Shown here in pieces: positions 26,368 through 34,681 of a stretch of DNA of 64,000 bases. Position 1 is the first letter of the stretch. Each line of letters starts with the position of its first letter. Origin of the DNA: JAGPDF01 sp052035735. GTDB taxonomy: Bacteria; Acidobacteriota; Thermoanaerobaculia; Multivoradales; JAGPDF01. The notes beneath the pieces were generated by a model. The model was not told where the DNA came from and made no database searches. It saw only the letters and a program-made list of their open reading frames with translations. The DNA lies in the NCBI GenBank assembly GCA_052035735.1, contig JBPOHI010000036.1, positions 55,783 through 119,782 on the forward strand. The letters run 5' to 3'. Position numbers and translations under genes: made by a program.

Positions 26368-27377
26368 CCCCGAATTGCGAGCCGTCCCGAAATGCGATGA
26401 CTCTCACTGCGGAGCAGCTGGGTGAACTGTTGCAGCGGCGCCTGCAACTCGGCCGTCTTGTCCAGGCGGTCGAGCTCGCGCGCTGCCGCCGCGAGATCCT
26501 CTGACAGAACGGAACAGGCGCCTTCCGGCCCGTACGCCCGGAAGAGATTCGGCCGGCCGAGCGAATCGTCGCGACGTGTCGTCTTGCCGCTGTCGGCGTC
26601 GGCGGTAAGGAGGTCGCGGAAGTCGTCGATCGCCTGGTAGGCCTGTCCCCAGGCCGCGGCGAGACGGTCGAGCGTCTCCTCGGTCTGCGGGCCGGCGCCA
26701 GCGAGCGCGGCCGGCAGCAGAAGGGCGAGCCGCAGCAACGGCGTCGTCTTGCCGGAGGCGACGCGGCGCGGATCTTCGCTGCGCGCGAAGTGCAGATCCC
26801 GCGCCTGTCCGTCGAGCAGGCCTTGCAGCCCGACGTTCTGCTCGAGCCGCAGCCAGGCGCGGCGCTCGCGCGCGGCGGGGAGACCCGCGGCTGCCACGGC
26901 GACCAGGGCGTGGGCGCGATGGACGAGCGCCAACCCGGCGAGGATCGCCGCGCCCTCGCCGTAGAGCAGGTGGGGGCAGGGCCGGCCGCGGCGGACCTTC
27001 GCATCGTCCATCGAGGGCAAGTCGTCGAAAACCAGGGAGGCCGTGTGGAGGTATTCGACGGCGATCGCGGCCGAGGTCGCGGCCGCGCGCTCGAGACCCA
27101 GGGCCCGGCCGACGCCATAGGCGAGCTGGGCGCGCACCAGCGTACCGGGCGAACCCAGGAGGTCGTCGATGGCGGAGCGGAGGTGCGCTTCGGTTTGCGG
27201 CGACGCCTGGAGCGCCCGGCGGTAGCTCACCCAGACATGGCGGAACTCGGCCGGCGACAGGAGGCGGACGAGACGCGAAACTCGCCGGGGCGTGCCTTGG
27301 CCGGCCTGGCCCGGTGGAGGGCTGGCGGCAGGGGAACCGAGCTCCGCTGTCGGCCGCAGGCCGGGCTCAACGACCAT
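26364..27377 (-). CDS. trans-isoprenyl diphosphate synthase (polyprenyl synthetase)
   Basis: A 337-residue prenyl synthase that condenses isopentenyl diphosphate with an allylic diphosphate. The first Asp-rich motif is D118-D119-LPSM-D124-D125, the second is D251-D252-FR-D255 in YQAIDDFRDLL, and RRGRPCPHLLYG supplies the basic residues. The length and the FARM spacing (four residues between the Asp pairs) suggest a short-chain FPP/GGPP-type product, but chain length is not certain. The first 60 residues are a non-conserved extension. ATG 27377 overlaps the YceI stop by 11 bases. The gene probably makes the side chain used by the MqnP-like enzyme. Confidence 0.87.
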   Translation of the reverse strand: MVVEPGLRPTAELGSPAASPPPGQAGQGTPRRVSRLVRLLSPAEFRHVWVSYRRALQASPQTEAHLRSAIDDLLGSPGTLVRAQLAYGVGRALGLERAAATSAAIAVEYLHTASLVFDDLPSMDDAKVRRGRPCPHLLYGEGAAILAGLALVHRAHALVAVAAAGLPAARERRAWLRLEQNVGLQGLLDGQARDLHFARSEDPRRVASGKTTPLLRLALLLPAALAGAGPQTEETLDRLAAAWGQAYQAIDDFRDLLTADADSGKTTRRDDSLGRPNLFRAYGPEGACSVLSEDLAAAARELDRLDKTAELQAPLQQFTQLLRSESHRISGRLAIRG

Positions 27378-27981
27378 GGCTGGCGGCGACCGCCGCTCCC
27401 GGAGACGACAGAGTGCCCTCTCCCTCGACGTGCACCTGCACGATGTCGGCGACCTTGAGGAAGAGGATGCTCGGATTGTGCAGGCCCCACTCGACATAGG
27501 GAATGGCGAACTCGGCGTCGACCTTCAGGCGTTCCCCTTCGAGCCGGATCTTCGCCGGCAGGGTCAGGGGGTGCGAGGCACCGTGCAGCGACACGAGGCC
27601 GCGGAGCTCGACCTGTCCTTCGCCGCTCGCCGGCAGGTTCCCGACGAAGCGCTCGGCAGTGAAGACGAAGAGCGGGAAGCGCTCGGTCTCCAGCACGTCG
27701 TCGCGCAGCGTCTTGTCGCGCGACCCGTTGCCGGTCTCGGCGGAGAGGGCATCGACGCGAATCTCCCCGGAAGCGACTCCGGTGGCGCTGTCGAAGCGCA
27801 CGGCGCCGCTGGTAAGGTGGAAGGACCCCTCGACATCGTGACCGGTGGCGGTGACGCTGAAGTGGACTGCGGTCTTTGCGGGATCGAGGCTCAGCAACTG
27901 CTCTTCGGCGCCGACCGCTGCGGGGGCGGTTGCGAGGGCGACACATGCGAATGCGGCTGCGGCGGAAAGGGTGGTCTTCAT
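27367..27981 (-). CDS. YceI-family periplasmic isoprenoid-binding protein
   Basis: A 204-residue exported protein with a signal peptide ending near AVGAEE (residue 25). The YceI lipocalin-like domain follows: LDPAKTAVHFSVTATGHDVEGSF, SGEIRVDALSAETGN, RDKTLRDDVLETERFPLFVF, then GLVSLHGASHPLTLPA. YceI homologues bind polyisoprenoid chains. As first gene of a quinone-type operon, directly before a polyprenyl synthase, a role in carrying a prenylated molecule across the periplasm is a reasonable inference. An AGGAGG ribosome site lies close before the ATG. Confidence 0.87.
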   Translation of the reverse strand: MKTTLSAAAAFACVALATAPAAVGAEEQLLSLDPAKTAVHFSVTATGHDVEGSFHLTSGAVRFDSATGVASGEIRVDALSAETGNGSRDKTLRDDVLETERFPLFVFTAERFVGNLPASGEGQVELRGLVSLHGASHPLTLPAKIRLEGERLKVDAEFAIPYVEWGLHNPSILFLKVADIVQVHVEGEGTLSSPGAAVAASHGR

Positions 27982-28170
27982 CTCTTCCTCCTGGCGGGAG
28001 CTTCCTCCAGATTCGGCCGGAGCCTAGGGGGGTGAGATGAATGCCTGATGAACAGGAGTGCGACCACTTCCTTCTTCGAAAGAAACCGGGTCGAAGAGCT
28101 GTTCCGGCGGCCGGTCGGAGCTGTCTCAGGAGGCAACAGGCCTTGCGCCGCCACCTCGACAGGAGAGACC

Positions 28171-29184
28171 GTGACCCTACGCCGCCGATTCCGACTGATT
28201 TCCGCCCTGACCTTGATCTATGCCGCCTGCACCGCGCAGGCCTTTGCCCAAACCGGTGTCCTGGGTCTGGTGATCGACGAGACGCGGGTGCGCGAAGGCG
28301 CGGCCGAAGCCACGGTGGTCGTGCGCTCGACCGACGCCCGTCTCCTGTCGGCGGGCGCTCTCGCCATCGAGATGCGCGACAAGGACGGCCTCCCGGGAAG
28401 CCCATACACCTCCCTGCTCGGCGTCGAGATCCGCTCGCAAGCGGGCGATGCTGTGGCCGATGCGACCTTCGATCCCGCCACCCTGCGCACAGAGGTCACG
28501 TTCTCGTCGGCGAGCGGCACGGCGAACCCGGAGTTCGGGCCACTCGTCGTACTGCGCTACGCCCTCGATCCGGCGCTCGAGCTCGACCGGCGATTTCTCC
28601 TGCAGATCGACCCGGACACGCTGACGCTCGAGGCCGCTGACGGTCTGCCAGTTTCCTATTTCACCGAGAAGGGTCGCCTGCGGGTCGACGACTTCGATGC
28701 CGACATCGACCTCGAGGCGGCCGCGGATCACGCCGTCCCGGGTGCCTTGGCGGTGATCGGCGCCGGCACCGATATCCTCGGCGAGATCGCTTCGGGCACC
28801 ATCGAGATCCTCTTCGAACCCGGGTTCGCAGACGGTCCCGCTACGGCCACCATCCACCCGGCCTACGGCGCGGCGGTCGTGGACTCGGTCGTGGAGCCCG
28901 CTCCAGGGGTCGTGCAGGTGACCTTCCACTCGACCGGGGGCGATCTCAACACCCTGCTTCCGGGTCCGTTCCTCGCGGTGGCGATTCCGACCCGTGCCGA
29001 CGTCGAAGTGGGGAGCCGCTATGAGGTGATTCTCGGCGCAGGCACCGCCGTGCTCGACGGCGACGGACAGCCGGTCCAGGTCGAGATGACCGAGCCGGAG
29101 ATCCTGCGCTTCGTACAGGCCAATCTCCAGTTCCTCTCTGGATTCGAAGACGGTTCGACGGACGATTTCTGGCCCGGCAACTGA
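28171..29184 (+). CDS. secreted protein of unknown function
   Basis: A 337-residue protein starting at GTG 28171, behind an AGGAG site (the frame is open upstream to 28048 but those codons do not look like a leader). A signal peptide of about 26 residues ends near AQAFAQ. The mature part is beta-rich and acidic, with two halves of similar feel: one begins GVLGLVIDETRVREGAAE, the second DHAVPGALAVIGAGTD. This resembles adhesion or cohesin-like beta-sandwiches, without a firm match. It ends LSGFEDGSTDDFWPGN, a pattern like the GFE-D/S-G-x-x-x-x-W tails of secreted proteins in some bacteria. It converges on the VWA gene across two hairpins. Confidence 0.6.
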   Translation: MTLRRRFRLISALTLIYAACTAQAFAQTGVLGLVIDETRVREGAAEATVVVRSTDARLLSAGALAIEMRDKDGLPGSPYTSLLGVEIRSQAGDAVADATFDPATLRTEVTFSSASGTANPEFGPLVVLRYALDPALELDRRFLLQIDPDTLTLEAADGLPVSYFTEKGRLRVDDFDADIDLEAAADHAVPGALAVIGAGTDILGEIASGTIEILFEPGFADGPATATIHPAYGAAVVDSVVEPAPGVVQVTFHSTGGDLNTLLPGPFLAVAIPTRADVEVGSRYEVILGAGTAVLDGDGQPVQVEMTEPEILRFVQANLQFLSGFEDGSTDDFWPGN

Positions 29185-29204
29185 TCGCGGCCCGGCGCAG
29201 GTGA

Positions 29205-29258
29205 CGCAACGCCGCGTCAGCGGACGCGGATATCGCAACGCCGCGTCAGCGGACGCGG
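29205..29258. repeat. tandem 25-base direct repeat, each copy holding a hairpin
   Basis: Two identical 25-base copies begin at 29205 and 29234 (period 29). Each contains CCGCGTC-AGCG-GACGCGG, a perfect 7-bp stem with a four-base loop, at 29212-29229 and 29241-29258. The second copy includes the stop and last codons of the minus-strand VWA gene. The first copy may therefore be a duplication of that gene end. Placed between convergent genes, the hairpins could act as a two-way transcription terminator, though there is no T tract. Confidence 0.65.
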
Positions 29259-30334
29259 CTTCGGCGGTTGCGGATGTAGTCGGCGAGGAGGAACTCGCCG
29301 AGGTTGTCGGGGGAAGCGAAGTAGGCCCGGCCGCGATTGATCTTGGTCAGCTGGTCGACGAACTGCTGCAGGAGGCCGTCGGTAGCGATCATGAAGGTCG
29401 TGATCACGATCTTCTGCCGCCGGCACTGCTCGGCCTCCGCGAGGGTGAGGTTGACGATGCGCAGGTCGAGACCGAACGGGTTCTTGTAGATCTGGCCGTT
29501 CTCGGTGATCGCGGAAGGCTTGCCGTCGGTGATCAGGATGATCTGCTTGTTGGGCTGCTTCTGACGCGCCAGCAGGCCGCGCGCGAGCTGCAGCGCCTCG
29601 CGGGTGTTGGTGTGGAACGGACCGGCCTCGAGGTAGGGGAGGTCGCGCAGGGCGATGCGCTCGGCGCGGTCACCGAAGGTGATCACCGCCAGGTGGTCTT
29701 TCGGGTACCGGGTGGTAATCAACTCGGTCAGGGCGAGCGCCACGGTCTTCGCTGGCGTGATGCGGTCTTCGCCGTAGAGGATCATCGAGTGACTGATGTC
29801 GATCGCTACGACCGTCGCACAGGCCGTCTGGTGCTCGGTCTCGAAGACTTCGAGATCCTCTTCGGCGAGCTCCAGCTCGCCCTGCGAGCGCTTGAGGGCG
29901 TTGCCGAGCGACCGCACCGAATCGATCCGCGCCAGGTCGTCGCCGAAGGCGTACGGCTTCGACTCGGGCAGCGCCTCCACGCCCTCACCGCTCGCCCGTA
30001 TCGCGTGGTATCCGGGCGCCCCCTTGGCGAGACCGGAGAAGATCTGCTCGAAGGCGCTGCGGCGGACCTGACGCTCGCCGGCGGTCGACAGCACGAGGCC
30101 GCCGTCGGCGTCCCTCTCGAGGAGACGCTCCTTCTCCAGGGCGGCGAAGAAGGCGTCGAGGTCGACCGACTCGTCGATGTAGCCCTGCTCCTGCAGGTAC
30201 CGCATCCACTCCATCGCCTCTTCGGCGTTGCCAGCGGAGGCGAGCAGCAGCTGCTGGAACAGCCGCATGAGGTCGATCCCCGCCATCATCTGGCGCAGCA
30301 GATCGGGATCGAGATGGAAGTAGCGGTGCCTCAT
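29246..30334 (-). CDS. VWA-domain protein (partner of MoxR-type AAA)
   Basis: A 362-residue protein with a helical N-terminal half and a C-terminal von Willebrand A domain. The metal site is D179-I-S181-H-S183 in VVAIDISHSM, with later elements DHLAVITFGDRAERIAL and LITDGKPSA. It has no signal or membrane helix, so it is cytoplasmic. It follows the AAA ATPase gene by 19 bases on the minus strand. Such AAA-VWA pairs, as in magnesium chelatase ChlI/ChlD or MoxR systems, act as chaperones that insert metal or remodel a target. The target here is unknown; trxB is the third member of the unit. Confidence 0.85.
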   Translation of the reverse strand: MRHRYFHLDPDLLRQMMAGIDLMRLFQQLLLASAGNAEEAMEWMRYLQEQGYIDESVDLDAFFAALEKERLLERDADGGLVLSTAGERQVRRSAFEQIFSGLAKGAPGYHAIRASGEGVEALPESKPYAFGDDLARIDSVRSLGNALKRSQGELELAEEDLEVFETEHQTACATVVAIDISHSMILYGEDRITPAKTVALALTELITTRYPKDHLAVITFGDRAERIALRDLPYLEAGPFHTNTREALQLARGLLARQKQPNKQIILITDGKPSAITENGQIYKNPFGLDLRIVNLTLAEAEQCRRQKIVITTFMIATDGLLQQFVDQLTKINRGRAYFASPDNLGEFLLADYIRNRRSRVR

Positions 30335-30353
30335 GGCTCGCCCGGCGGTGAAG

Positions 30354-31862
30354 TCAGTTGATCTCGCCGGTGCCGCGCCGCGGCCCGCGCCGCGGCGGCT
30401 TGAGGAGTTGGAACTTCAGCAGCTCCTTGTAACTCACCATGCTGTCGAGGTCATGGCGGGCGAGTTTGACGCTCTGGTGCAGACCGTCGAGGACCAGCTC
30501 GCTCCAGAAGGCGAGCTGCTCCCGACTTGCGGATGGACCCGCCGCCTGCGCCGCGAGCCCCTGGAGGCCCGGCACGCGGGCGAGCTCGGCCTCGTAGTCG
30601 GCGAACGGCATCTCGTCGGAGAGCGTCACGGCGTTGCCGGCCGCGAACCAGGCGAAGATCGGAGCGTAGGGGCCCGGCTCCTCGGGCGTGCCGGCAGGGG
30701 GTTCCTTGTCGAGCTCGGGGAAGCGCGCTTCGAAGAGCTTCCTGACCGCGGTGCCGATGAGCTTTCGCGCCACCACCTCGGGACCCTGCTGCTCTCCTTC
30801 GTAGACCATTTCCAACTTGCCGGTGAGCGCCGGCAGTAGCGGTGGCAGATCGCACAGGCGGGGAAAGACCGGACGGTCGCCCGAAGAGAGGGCCCGCCGC
30901 TCGAGGTTCGAGGCCAAGAGCTCGAGCGCCGAGATCGCGACCCGCGCCGAAACGCCCGAGGTCTGATCGACGAGCTCGCTCTCGCGGGCGGCGATCGAGA
31001 TCTCCTCGACCAGAATGCGCGCTTCGTCGGTGAGGACGATCGGCGAGCCGTCCCGCTCGGTCCATGCCTCCTGCGCCGTGATCTGGGCGGCAAGCGCGGC
31101 GTTCGGCGGATAGTGGGTGAGAATCTGCGAGGCGATGCGGTCGCGCAGCGGCGTGATGATCGAGCCGCGGTTCGTGTAGTCCTCGGGATTGGCGGAGAAC
31201 GCGAACAGCATGTCGAGCTCGAGGCGCACGGGAAATCCGCGGATCTGGAGGTCGCGTTCCTCGAGCAGGTTCAGCAGCCCGACCTGGATGCGCGGCGCCA
31301 GGTCCGGCAGCTCGTTGATGGCGAAGATGCCGCGATTGGTGCGCGGGATGATGCCGAAGTGGATGACCTCGGGATCGGCGTAGGTCAGACGGCGGGTCGC
31401 CGCCTTGATCGGATCGATATCGCCCAACAGATCGGCGATCGACACGTCGGGAGTCGCCGTCTTCTCGCTGTAGCGCGCTTCGCGGCCGAGCCACTCGATC
31501 GGCGCGTCGTCTCCGGCCTCGGCGATGCGGCGTGCCCCCCAGGTCGAGATCGGCGCCAGCGGATCGTCGTTCACCTCGCTGCCGGCAAGCACTGGAATTT
31601 CCTCGTCGAGGAGTGTCGTCAGCTGGCGCAGCAGGCGGGACTTCGCCTGGCCGCGCAGGCCGAGGAGGATGAAATCGTGACCGGCGAGCAGCGCGTTGGC
31701 GATCGCCGGAATCACCGTGCGGTCGTAGCCGACGATGCCGGGGAACAGCTCCTGGCGCGCTGCCAGTTTGCGCCGCAGGTTGCCGCGGATCTCGGCGCGC
31801 ACGGATTGCGAGCGATACGCCGTGCGTCGGAGGTCGCCGAGGGTCTTCGCCTGCCGGCTCAT
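30354..31862 (-). CDS. MoxR/ChlI-type AAA ATPase
   Basis: A 502-residue AAA+ ATPase of the magnesium-chelatase/MoxR group. Walker A is GLRGQAKS (after DFILLGL). The following segments show the order expected: GDIDPIKAAT, RGIFAINELPDLAPRIQVGLLNLLEERDLQIRG (Walker B region and pre-sensor insertion), and FSANPEDYTNRGSIITPLRDRI (sensor 1 and Arg finger). The C-terminal 150 residues are less conserved. ATG 31862 overlaps the TrxB stop (ATGA), so the two are co-translated. It most likely works with the following VWA protein on a shared, unidentified client. Confidence 0.87.
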   Translation of the reverse strand: MSRQAKTLGDLRRTAYRSQSVRAEIRGNLRRKLAARQELFPGIVGYDRTVIPAIANALLAGHDFILLGLRGQAKSRLLRQLTTLLDEEIPVLAGSEVNDDPLAPISTWGARRIAEAGDDAPIEWLGREARYSEKTATPDVSIADLLGDIDPIKAATRRLTYADPEVIHFGIIPRTNRGIFAINELPDLAPRIQVGLLNLLEERDLQIRGFPVRLELDMLFAFSANPEDYTNRGSIITPLRDRIASQILTHYPPNAALAAQITAQEAWTERDGSPIVLTDEARILVEEISIAARESELVDQTSGVSARVAISALELLASNLERRALSSGDRPVFPRLCDLPPLLPALTGKLEMVYEGEQQGPEVVARKLIGTAVRKLFEARFPELDKEPPAGTPEEPGPYAPIFAWFAAGNAVTLSDEMPFADYEAELARVPGLQGLAAQAAGPSASREQLAFWSELVLDGLHQSVKLARHDLDSMVSYKELLKFQLLKPPRRGPRRGTGEIN

Positions 31863-32815
31863 CCTTGCTGTGCCTCCAGCCAGCGTTCGGCGTCGATCGC
31901 CGCCTTGCAACCGCTGCCGGCGGCAGTGATCGCCTGGCGGTAGCTCGGATCGGTCACGTCGCCGCAGGCAAAGACTCCCGCGATGGCGGTGCGGGTCGTC
32001 GGCTCTTCGACCAGCAGGTATCCGGCCGCGTTGGTCGGCAGCTGGCCTCCGAAGACCTCGGTGTTGGGCTGGTGTCCGATGGCGACGAAGAGGCCCTGGG
32101 TGGAGAACACCGACTCCGCTCCGCTCGGCCGATCGCGCAGCCGGAGGCCGGAGACGCCGGCGTCGCGACTGCCGAGAATTTCGATCACCTCGGCGTCATA
32201 GATCCAGGCGATCTTCGGATTGGCGGCCGCTCGCTCTTGCATGATCTTCGACGCCCGCAGCTCGCGGCGACGGTGGATCACCGTAACCTTCGCTGCGAAG
32301 CGCGTGAGGTAGGTGGCCTCCTCGAGCGCCGTGTCGCCGCCACCGACGACCGCCACTTCCTTGCCCTTGAAGAAGAAGCCGTCGCAGGTCGCGCAGGCGG
32401 ACACTCCGTAGCCCATCAGCTCGCGCTCCGAAGGCAGGCCGAGCAGCTTCGCCGAGGCCCCGGTCGAGAGAATCAGCGCGTCGGCGGAGTAGCTCTTGTC
32501 GTCGGTCCGGAAGCGGAACGGGCGGCTGGAGAGATCGACCGCGGCGACCAGCTCGAACTTCGCCTGCGCTCCGAAGCGCCGCGCCTGCTCGCGCATCTGG
32601 TCAATGAGCTCGGGGCCCTGGATGCCGTGCACGAAGCCGGGGTAGTTCTCGACCTCCGTGGTAATGGTCAACTGCCCGCCGGGCTGATTGCCTTCGAAGA
32701 CGACCGGTTCGAGGCCGGCGCGTGCGGCGTAGAGCGCCGCGGTCAGGCCCGCAGGACCGGAACCGAGGATCGCGACGCGAAAGTGACTGTCTGGGGACGG
32801 CGCTGCGTTCGTCAT
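31859..32815 (-). CDS. trxB: thioredoxin reductase
   Basis: A 318-residue low-molecular-weight thioredoxin reductase that passes electrons from NADPH through FAD to thioredoxin. It shows the FAD site ILGSGPAGLTAALYAARAG, the redox pair C141-AT-C144 in VSACATCDGFFF, the NADPH site VVGGGDTALEEATYL with HRRRELRAS, and the C-terminal FAD stretch GVFACGDVTDPSYRQAITAAGSGC. The gene leads a three-gene minus-strand unit with the AAA and VWA genes. A 130-base gap upstream contains a weak TATAGT on the minus strand (32889-32894). Confidence 0.95.
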   Translation of the reverse strand: MTNAAPSPDSHFRVAILGSGPAGLTAALYAARAGLEPVVFEGNQPGGQLTITTEVENYPGFVHGIQGPELIDQMREQARRFGAQAKFELVAAVDLSSRPFRFRTDDKSYSADALILSTGASAKLLGLPSERELMGYGVSACATCDGFFFKGKEVAVVGGGDTALEEATYLTRFAAKVTVIHRRRELRASKIMQERAAANPKIAWIYDAEVIEILGSRDAGVSGLRLRDRPSGAESVFSTQGLFVAIGHQPNTEVFGGQLPTNAAGYLLVEEPTTRTAIAGVFACGDVTDPSYRQAITAAGSGCKAAIDAERWLEAQQG

Positions 32816-32945
32816 GCGACCGAAGAGCTCCTTTCAGGGGGAGATACGCGGTGAGGGGCGTTCCGGACGCGGACGCCGCAACGCAGCGACTATAACAACC
32901 GTTGGCCGGGCTTCATCTCCCGGCGCTCGCGCGGCGTCGGACGAG

Positions 32946-33923
32946 TCAGGAGGCAGTGCCGGGGCGGAGAACGGTCTCGGCCAGCCGGAGGACGTTGCCG
33001 GCGCCGCCGACGGTCAGATTGTCGATCGTCGCCCAGATCCAGAAGCCATGGTCGCCGGCGGCCTGCACCTCGCCGACGAGCAGCTCCTCTTCGCCGGCCG
33101 CCTGCACCGGCCCGAGCGCCCCGGACTTGCGGGCGAGGGTGCCGGCGCGGCCGAGGAGCTTGCGCAACGCTGCCGGTTCGATCGCCTTGCCGAGCTCGAC
33201 GAACAGACTCAGGGTGACCGCGTGGAAGATGCCGGCCTGGGCGGTCTGAACGGCGATCCGACCGTGGGCCGGACGAGCGGGATCGCCGACGAGGCCGAGC
33301 GCGAGCTGCGCCTGGCGGGCGATCTCGGCGCCCGGAAAGAGCCCGGGCAGGAGATTGAACGCGATCTGCGCCGGGAAGTGCTCCGGCTTCGCCGGCTTGG
33401 CGAGCGCGAGCAGGGCCCGGCTCTCTTCGAACAGCGCGTCGATTCCCGCGGCACCGAGCTCGGACGCCGGCAGGACCGCGGTCGCCACCACCCGGTTGAG
33501 GTCGAGGGCGCGCAGCGGATCGAGCAAGCGGGTCAGTCCGACGGCGGCCGGCGAAGGGGCAAGCAGCCGCTCCTGCCCGAGCCAGGCGAACTCCTCGACA
33601 CCGGCGACCGCTGGAAAGGCGTCTTCGACGGTCGCGCCGTGCGACGCGACGATGGCCCGGGCGCCCGGCGGCAGCAAGGCGAAGGCCTTGCGGTCGAGCT
33701 CGATCTCGCCGCAGAAGATGGTGAGATCGGCGCCGTCGAAACAGTCCTCCTCGACCCGGCCGACGAAGGCGGCCCCATCGAGGCCATCGGTCAGCGTACC
33801 GACCATCTCCTCGTCGAGCGCGAAGAGGCGCAGGTCGGAGCACAGGTCGGGTCGTTGCGCGAGGCGCTCCGCGACCTCCTTGCCGAGCAGCGACAGCGAG
33901 TGCACCAGGGCGATACGGCTCAT
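32946..33923 (-). CDS. Usg-like aspartate-semialdehyde dehydrogenase homologue lacking the catalytic Cys
   Basis: A 325-residue protein with the fold and order of aspartate-semialdehyde dehydrogenase but altered active-site motifs. The nucleotide-binding Gly motif is degraded (IALVHSLSLLGKEVAERL). The place of the catalytic NPNCST is APSPAAV around residues 122-128, so the Cys is absent. Conserved structural stretches remain (FPAQIAFNLLPGLFPG, GRIAVQTAQAGIFHAVTLS). USG-1 proteins of Pseudomonas are comparable Asd-like paralogues. It is unlikely to be a functional Asd. ATG 33923 overlaps the pssA stop (ATGA), tying it to phospholipid genes. Confidence 0.7.
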   Translation of the reverse strand: MSRIALVHSLSLLGKEVAERLAQRPDLCSDLRLFALDEEMVGTLTDGLDGAAFVGRVEEDCFDGADLTIFCGEIELDRKAFALLPPGARAIVASHGATVEDAFPAVAGVEEFAWLGQERLLAPSPAAVGLTRLLDPLRALDLNRVVATAVLPASELGAAGIDALFEESRALLALAKPAKPEHFPAQIAFNLLPGLFPGAEIARQAQLALGLVGDPARPAHGRIAVQTAQAGIFHAVTLSLFVELGKAIEPAALRKLLGRAGTLARKSGALGPVQAAGEEELLVGEVQAAGDHGFWIWATIDNLTVGGAGNVLRLAETVLRPGTAS

Positions 33924-34681
33924 GTGGCGGGCGCCTCCGGGGAAGAGCTCCGGCCGATGCCGGCTCGATTCGCCAACCAGAGGACCGGCCCGGAGAGAGC
34001 GTAAGCCGAAGCCATCACCGGCAGGAAGGCTTCGGGGTAGAAGGCGAGCAGGAGGATCATCGCGGCCAGCGGGAGCGCCATGCGATAGCTGTGCGGCTGG
34101 CGGAGGTCGAGGGCTTTGAAGCTCCAGTAGCGGAAGGTCGAGACCATCAGGCTGCCGAGCAGGGCGAGCGCTGCGGCCATGCCCACGAGCAGCCAGCGCC
34201 GGCCCTCCGCCTGGGGAGCCGCGAGGAGGATGCAGGCGATTCCGCCACCGGCCGCTGGACAGGGCAAGCCGACGAAGTAGCGCTTGTCGGCGCGCACGGT
34301 CTGAACGTTGAATCGCGCCAGCCGGGTGGCGCAGCAGACCACGTAGTAGAGCGGCACCAGCCAGCCCAGGCGGCTCCACACCGAGAGGCCCCAGAGGTGG
34401 GCGACGAGCGCCGGAGTCGCGCCGAAGGTGACGACGTCGGCGAGGGAGTCGAACTCGCGCCCGAAATCGCTCTCGGTGCCCGTCATCCGGGCGATCCGGC
34501 CGTCGAGATTGTCGACGACGGCGGCGATCAGGATACAGCCCGCCGCCCAGAGAAACCGCCCGCGCAGGGCGAGGACCATGGCAAAGAAGCCGAAGAAGAT
34601 ATTGCCGATAGTGAAAGCACTCGGCAACAGGAACGCGGCACGCCGGCGATGGCGAACCAGGCGCGATTCGGGCGCGCTCAT
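33920..34681 (-). CDS. pssA: CDP-diacylglycerol-serine O-phosphatidyltransferase
   Basis: A 253-residue membrane enzyme that makes phosphatidylserine from CDP-diacylglycerol and serine. The CDP-alcohol phosphatidyltransferase signature is visible: DNLDGRIARMTGTESDFG, then REFDSLADVVTFG, giving D-G-x2-A-R-x8-G-x3-D-x3-D. About seven hydrophobic helices are present. The length and the GIGRSSSPEA tail fit the Bacillus-type PssA subgroup. It overlaps psd by ATGA, so phosphatidylserine synthesis and decarboxylation are coupled for phosphatidylethanolamine production. Confidence 0.93.
   Translation of the reverse strand: MSAPESRLVRHRRRAAFLLPSAFTIGNIFFGFFAMVLALRGRFLWAAGCILIAAVVDNLDGRIARMTGTESDFGREFDSLADVVTFGATPALVAHLWGLSVWSRLGWLVPLYYVVCCATRLARFNVQTVRADKRYFVGLPCPAAGGGIACILLAAPQAEGRRWLLVGMAAALALLGSLMVSTFRYWSFKALDLRQPHSYRMALPLAAMILLLAFYPEAFLPVMASAYALSGPVLWLANRAGIGRSSSPEAPAT

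Noticed and set aside
28048..28170. Upstream start (28048) for the secreted protein
   Set aside because: It would put 41 non-hydrophobic residues before the signal peptide and bypass a good ribosome site before GTG 28171.
32946..33923. Annotation as functional aspartate-semialdehyde dehydrogenase (asd)
   Set aside because: The catalytic Cys and the nucleotide-binding Gly motif are missing, so enzyme function is unlikely.
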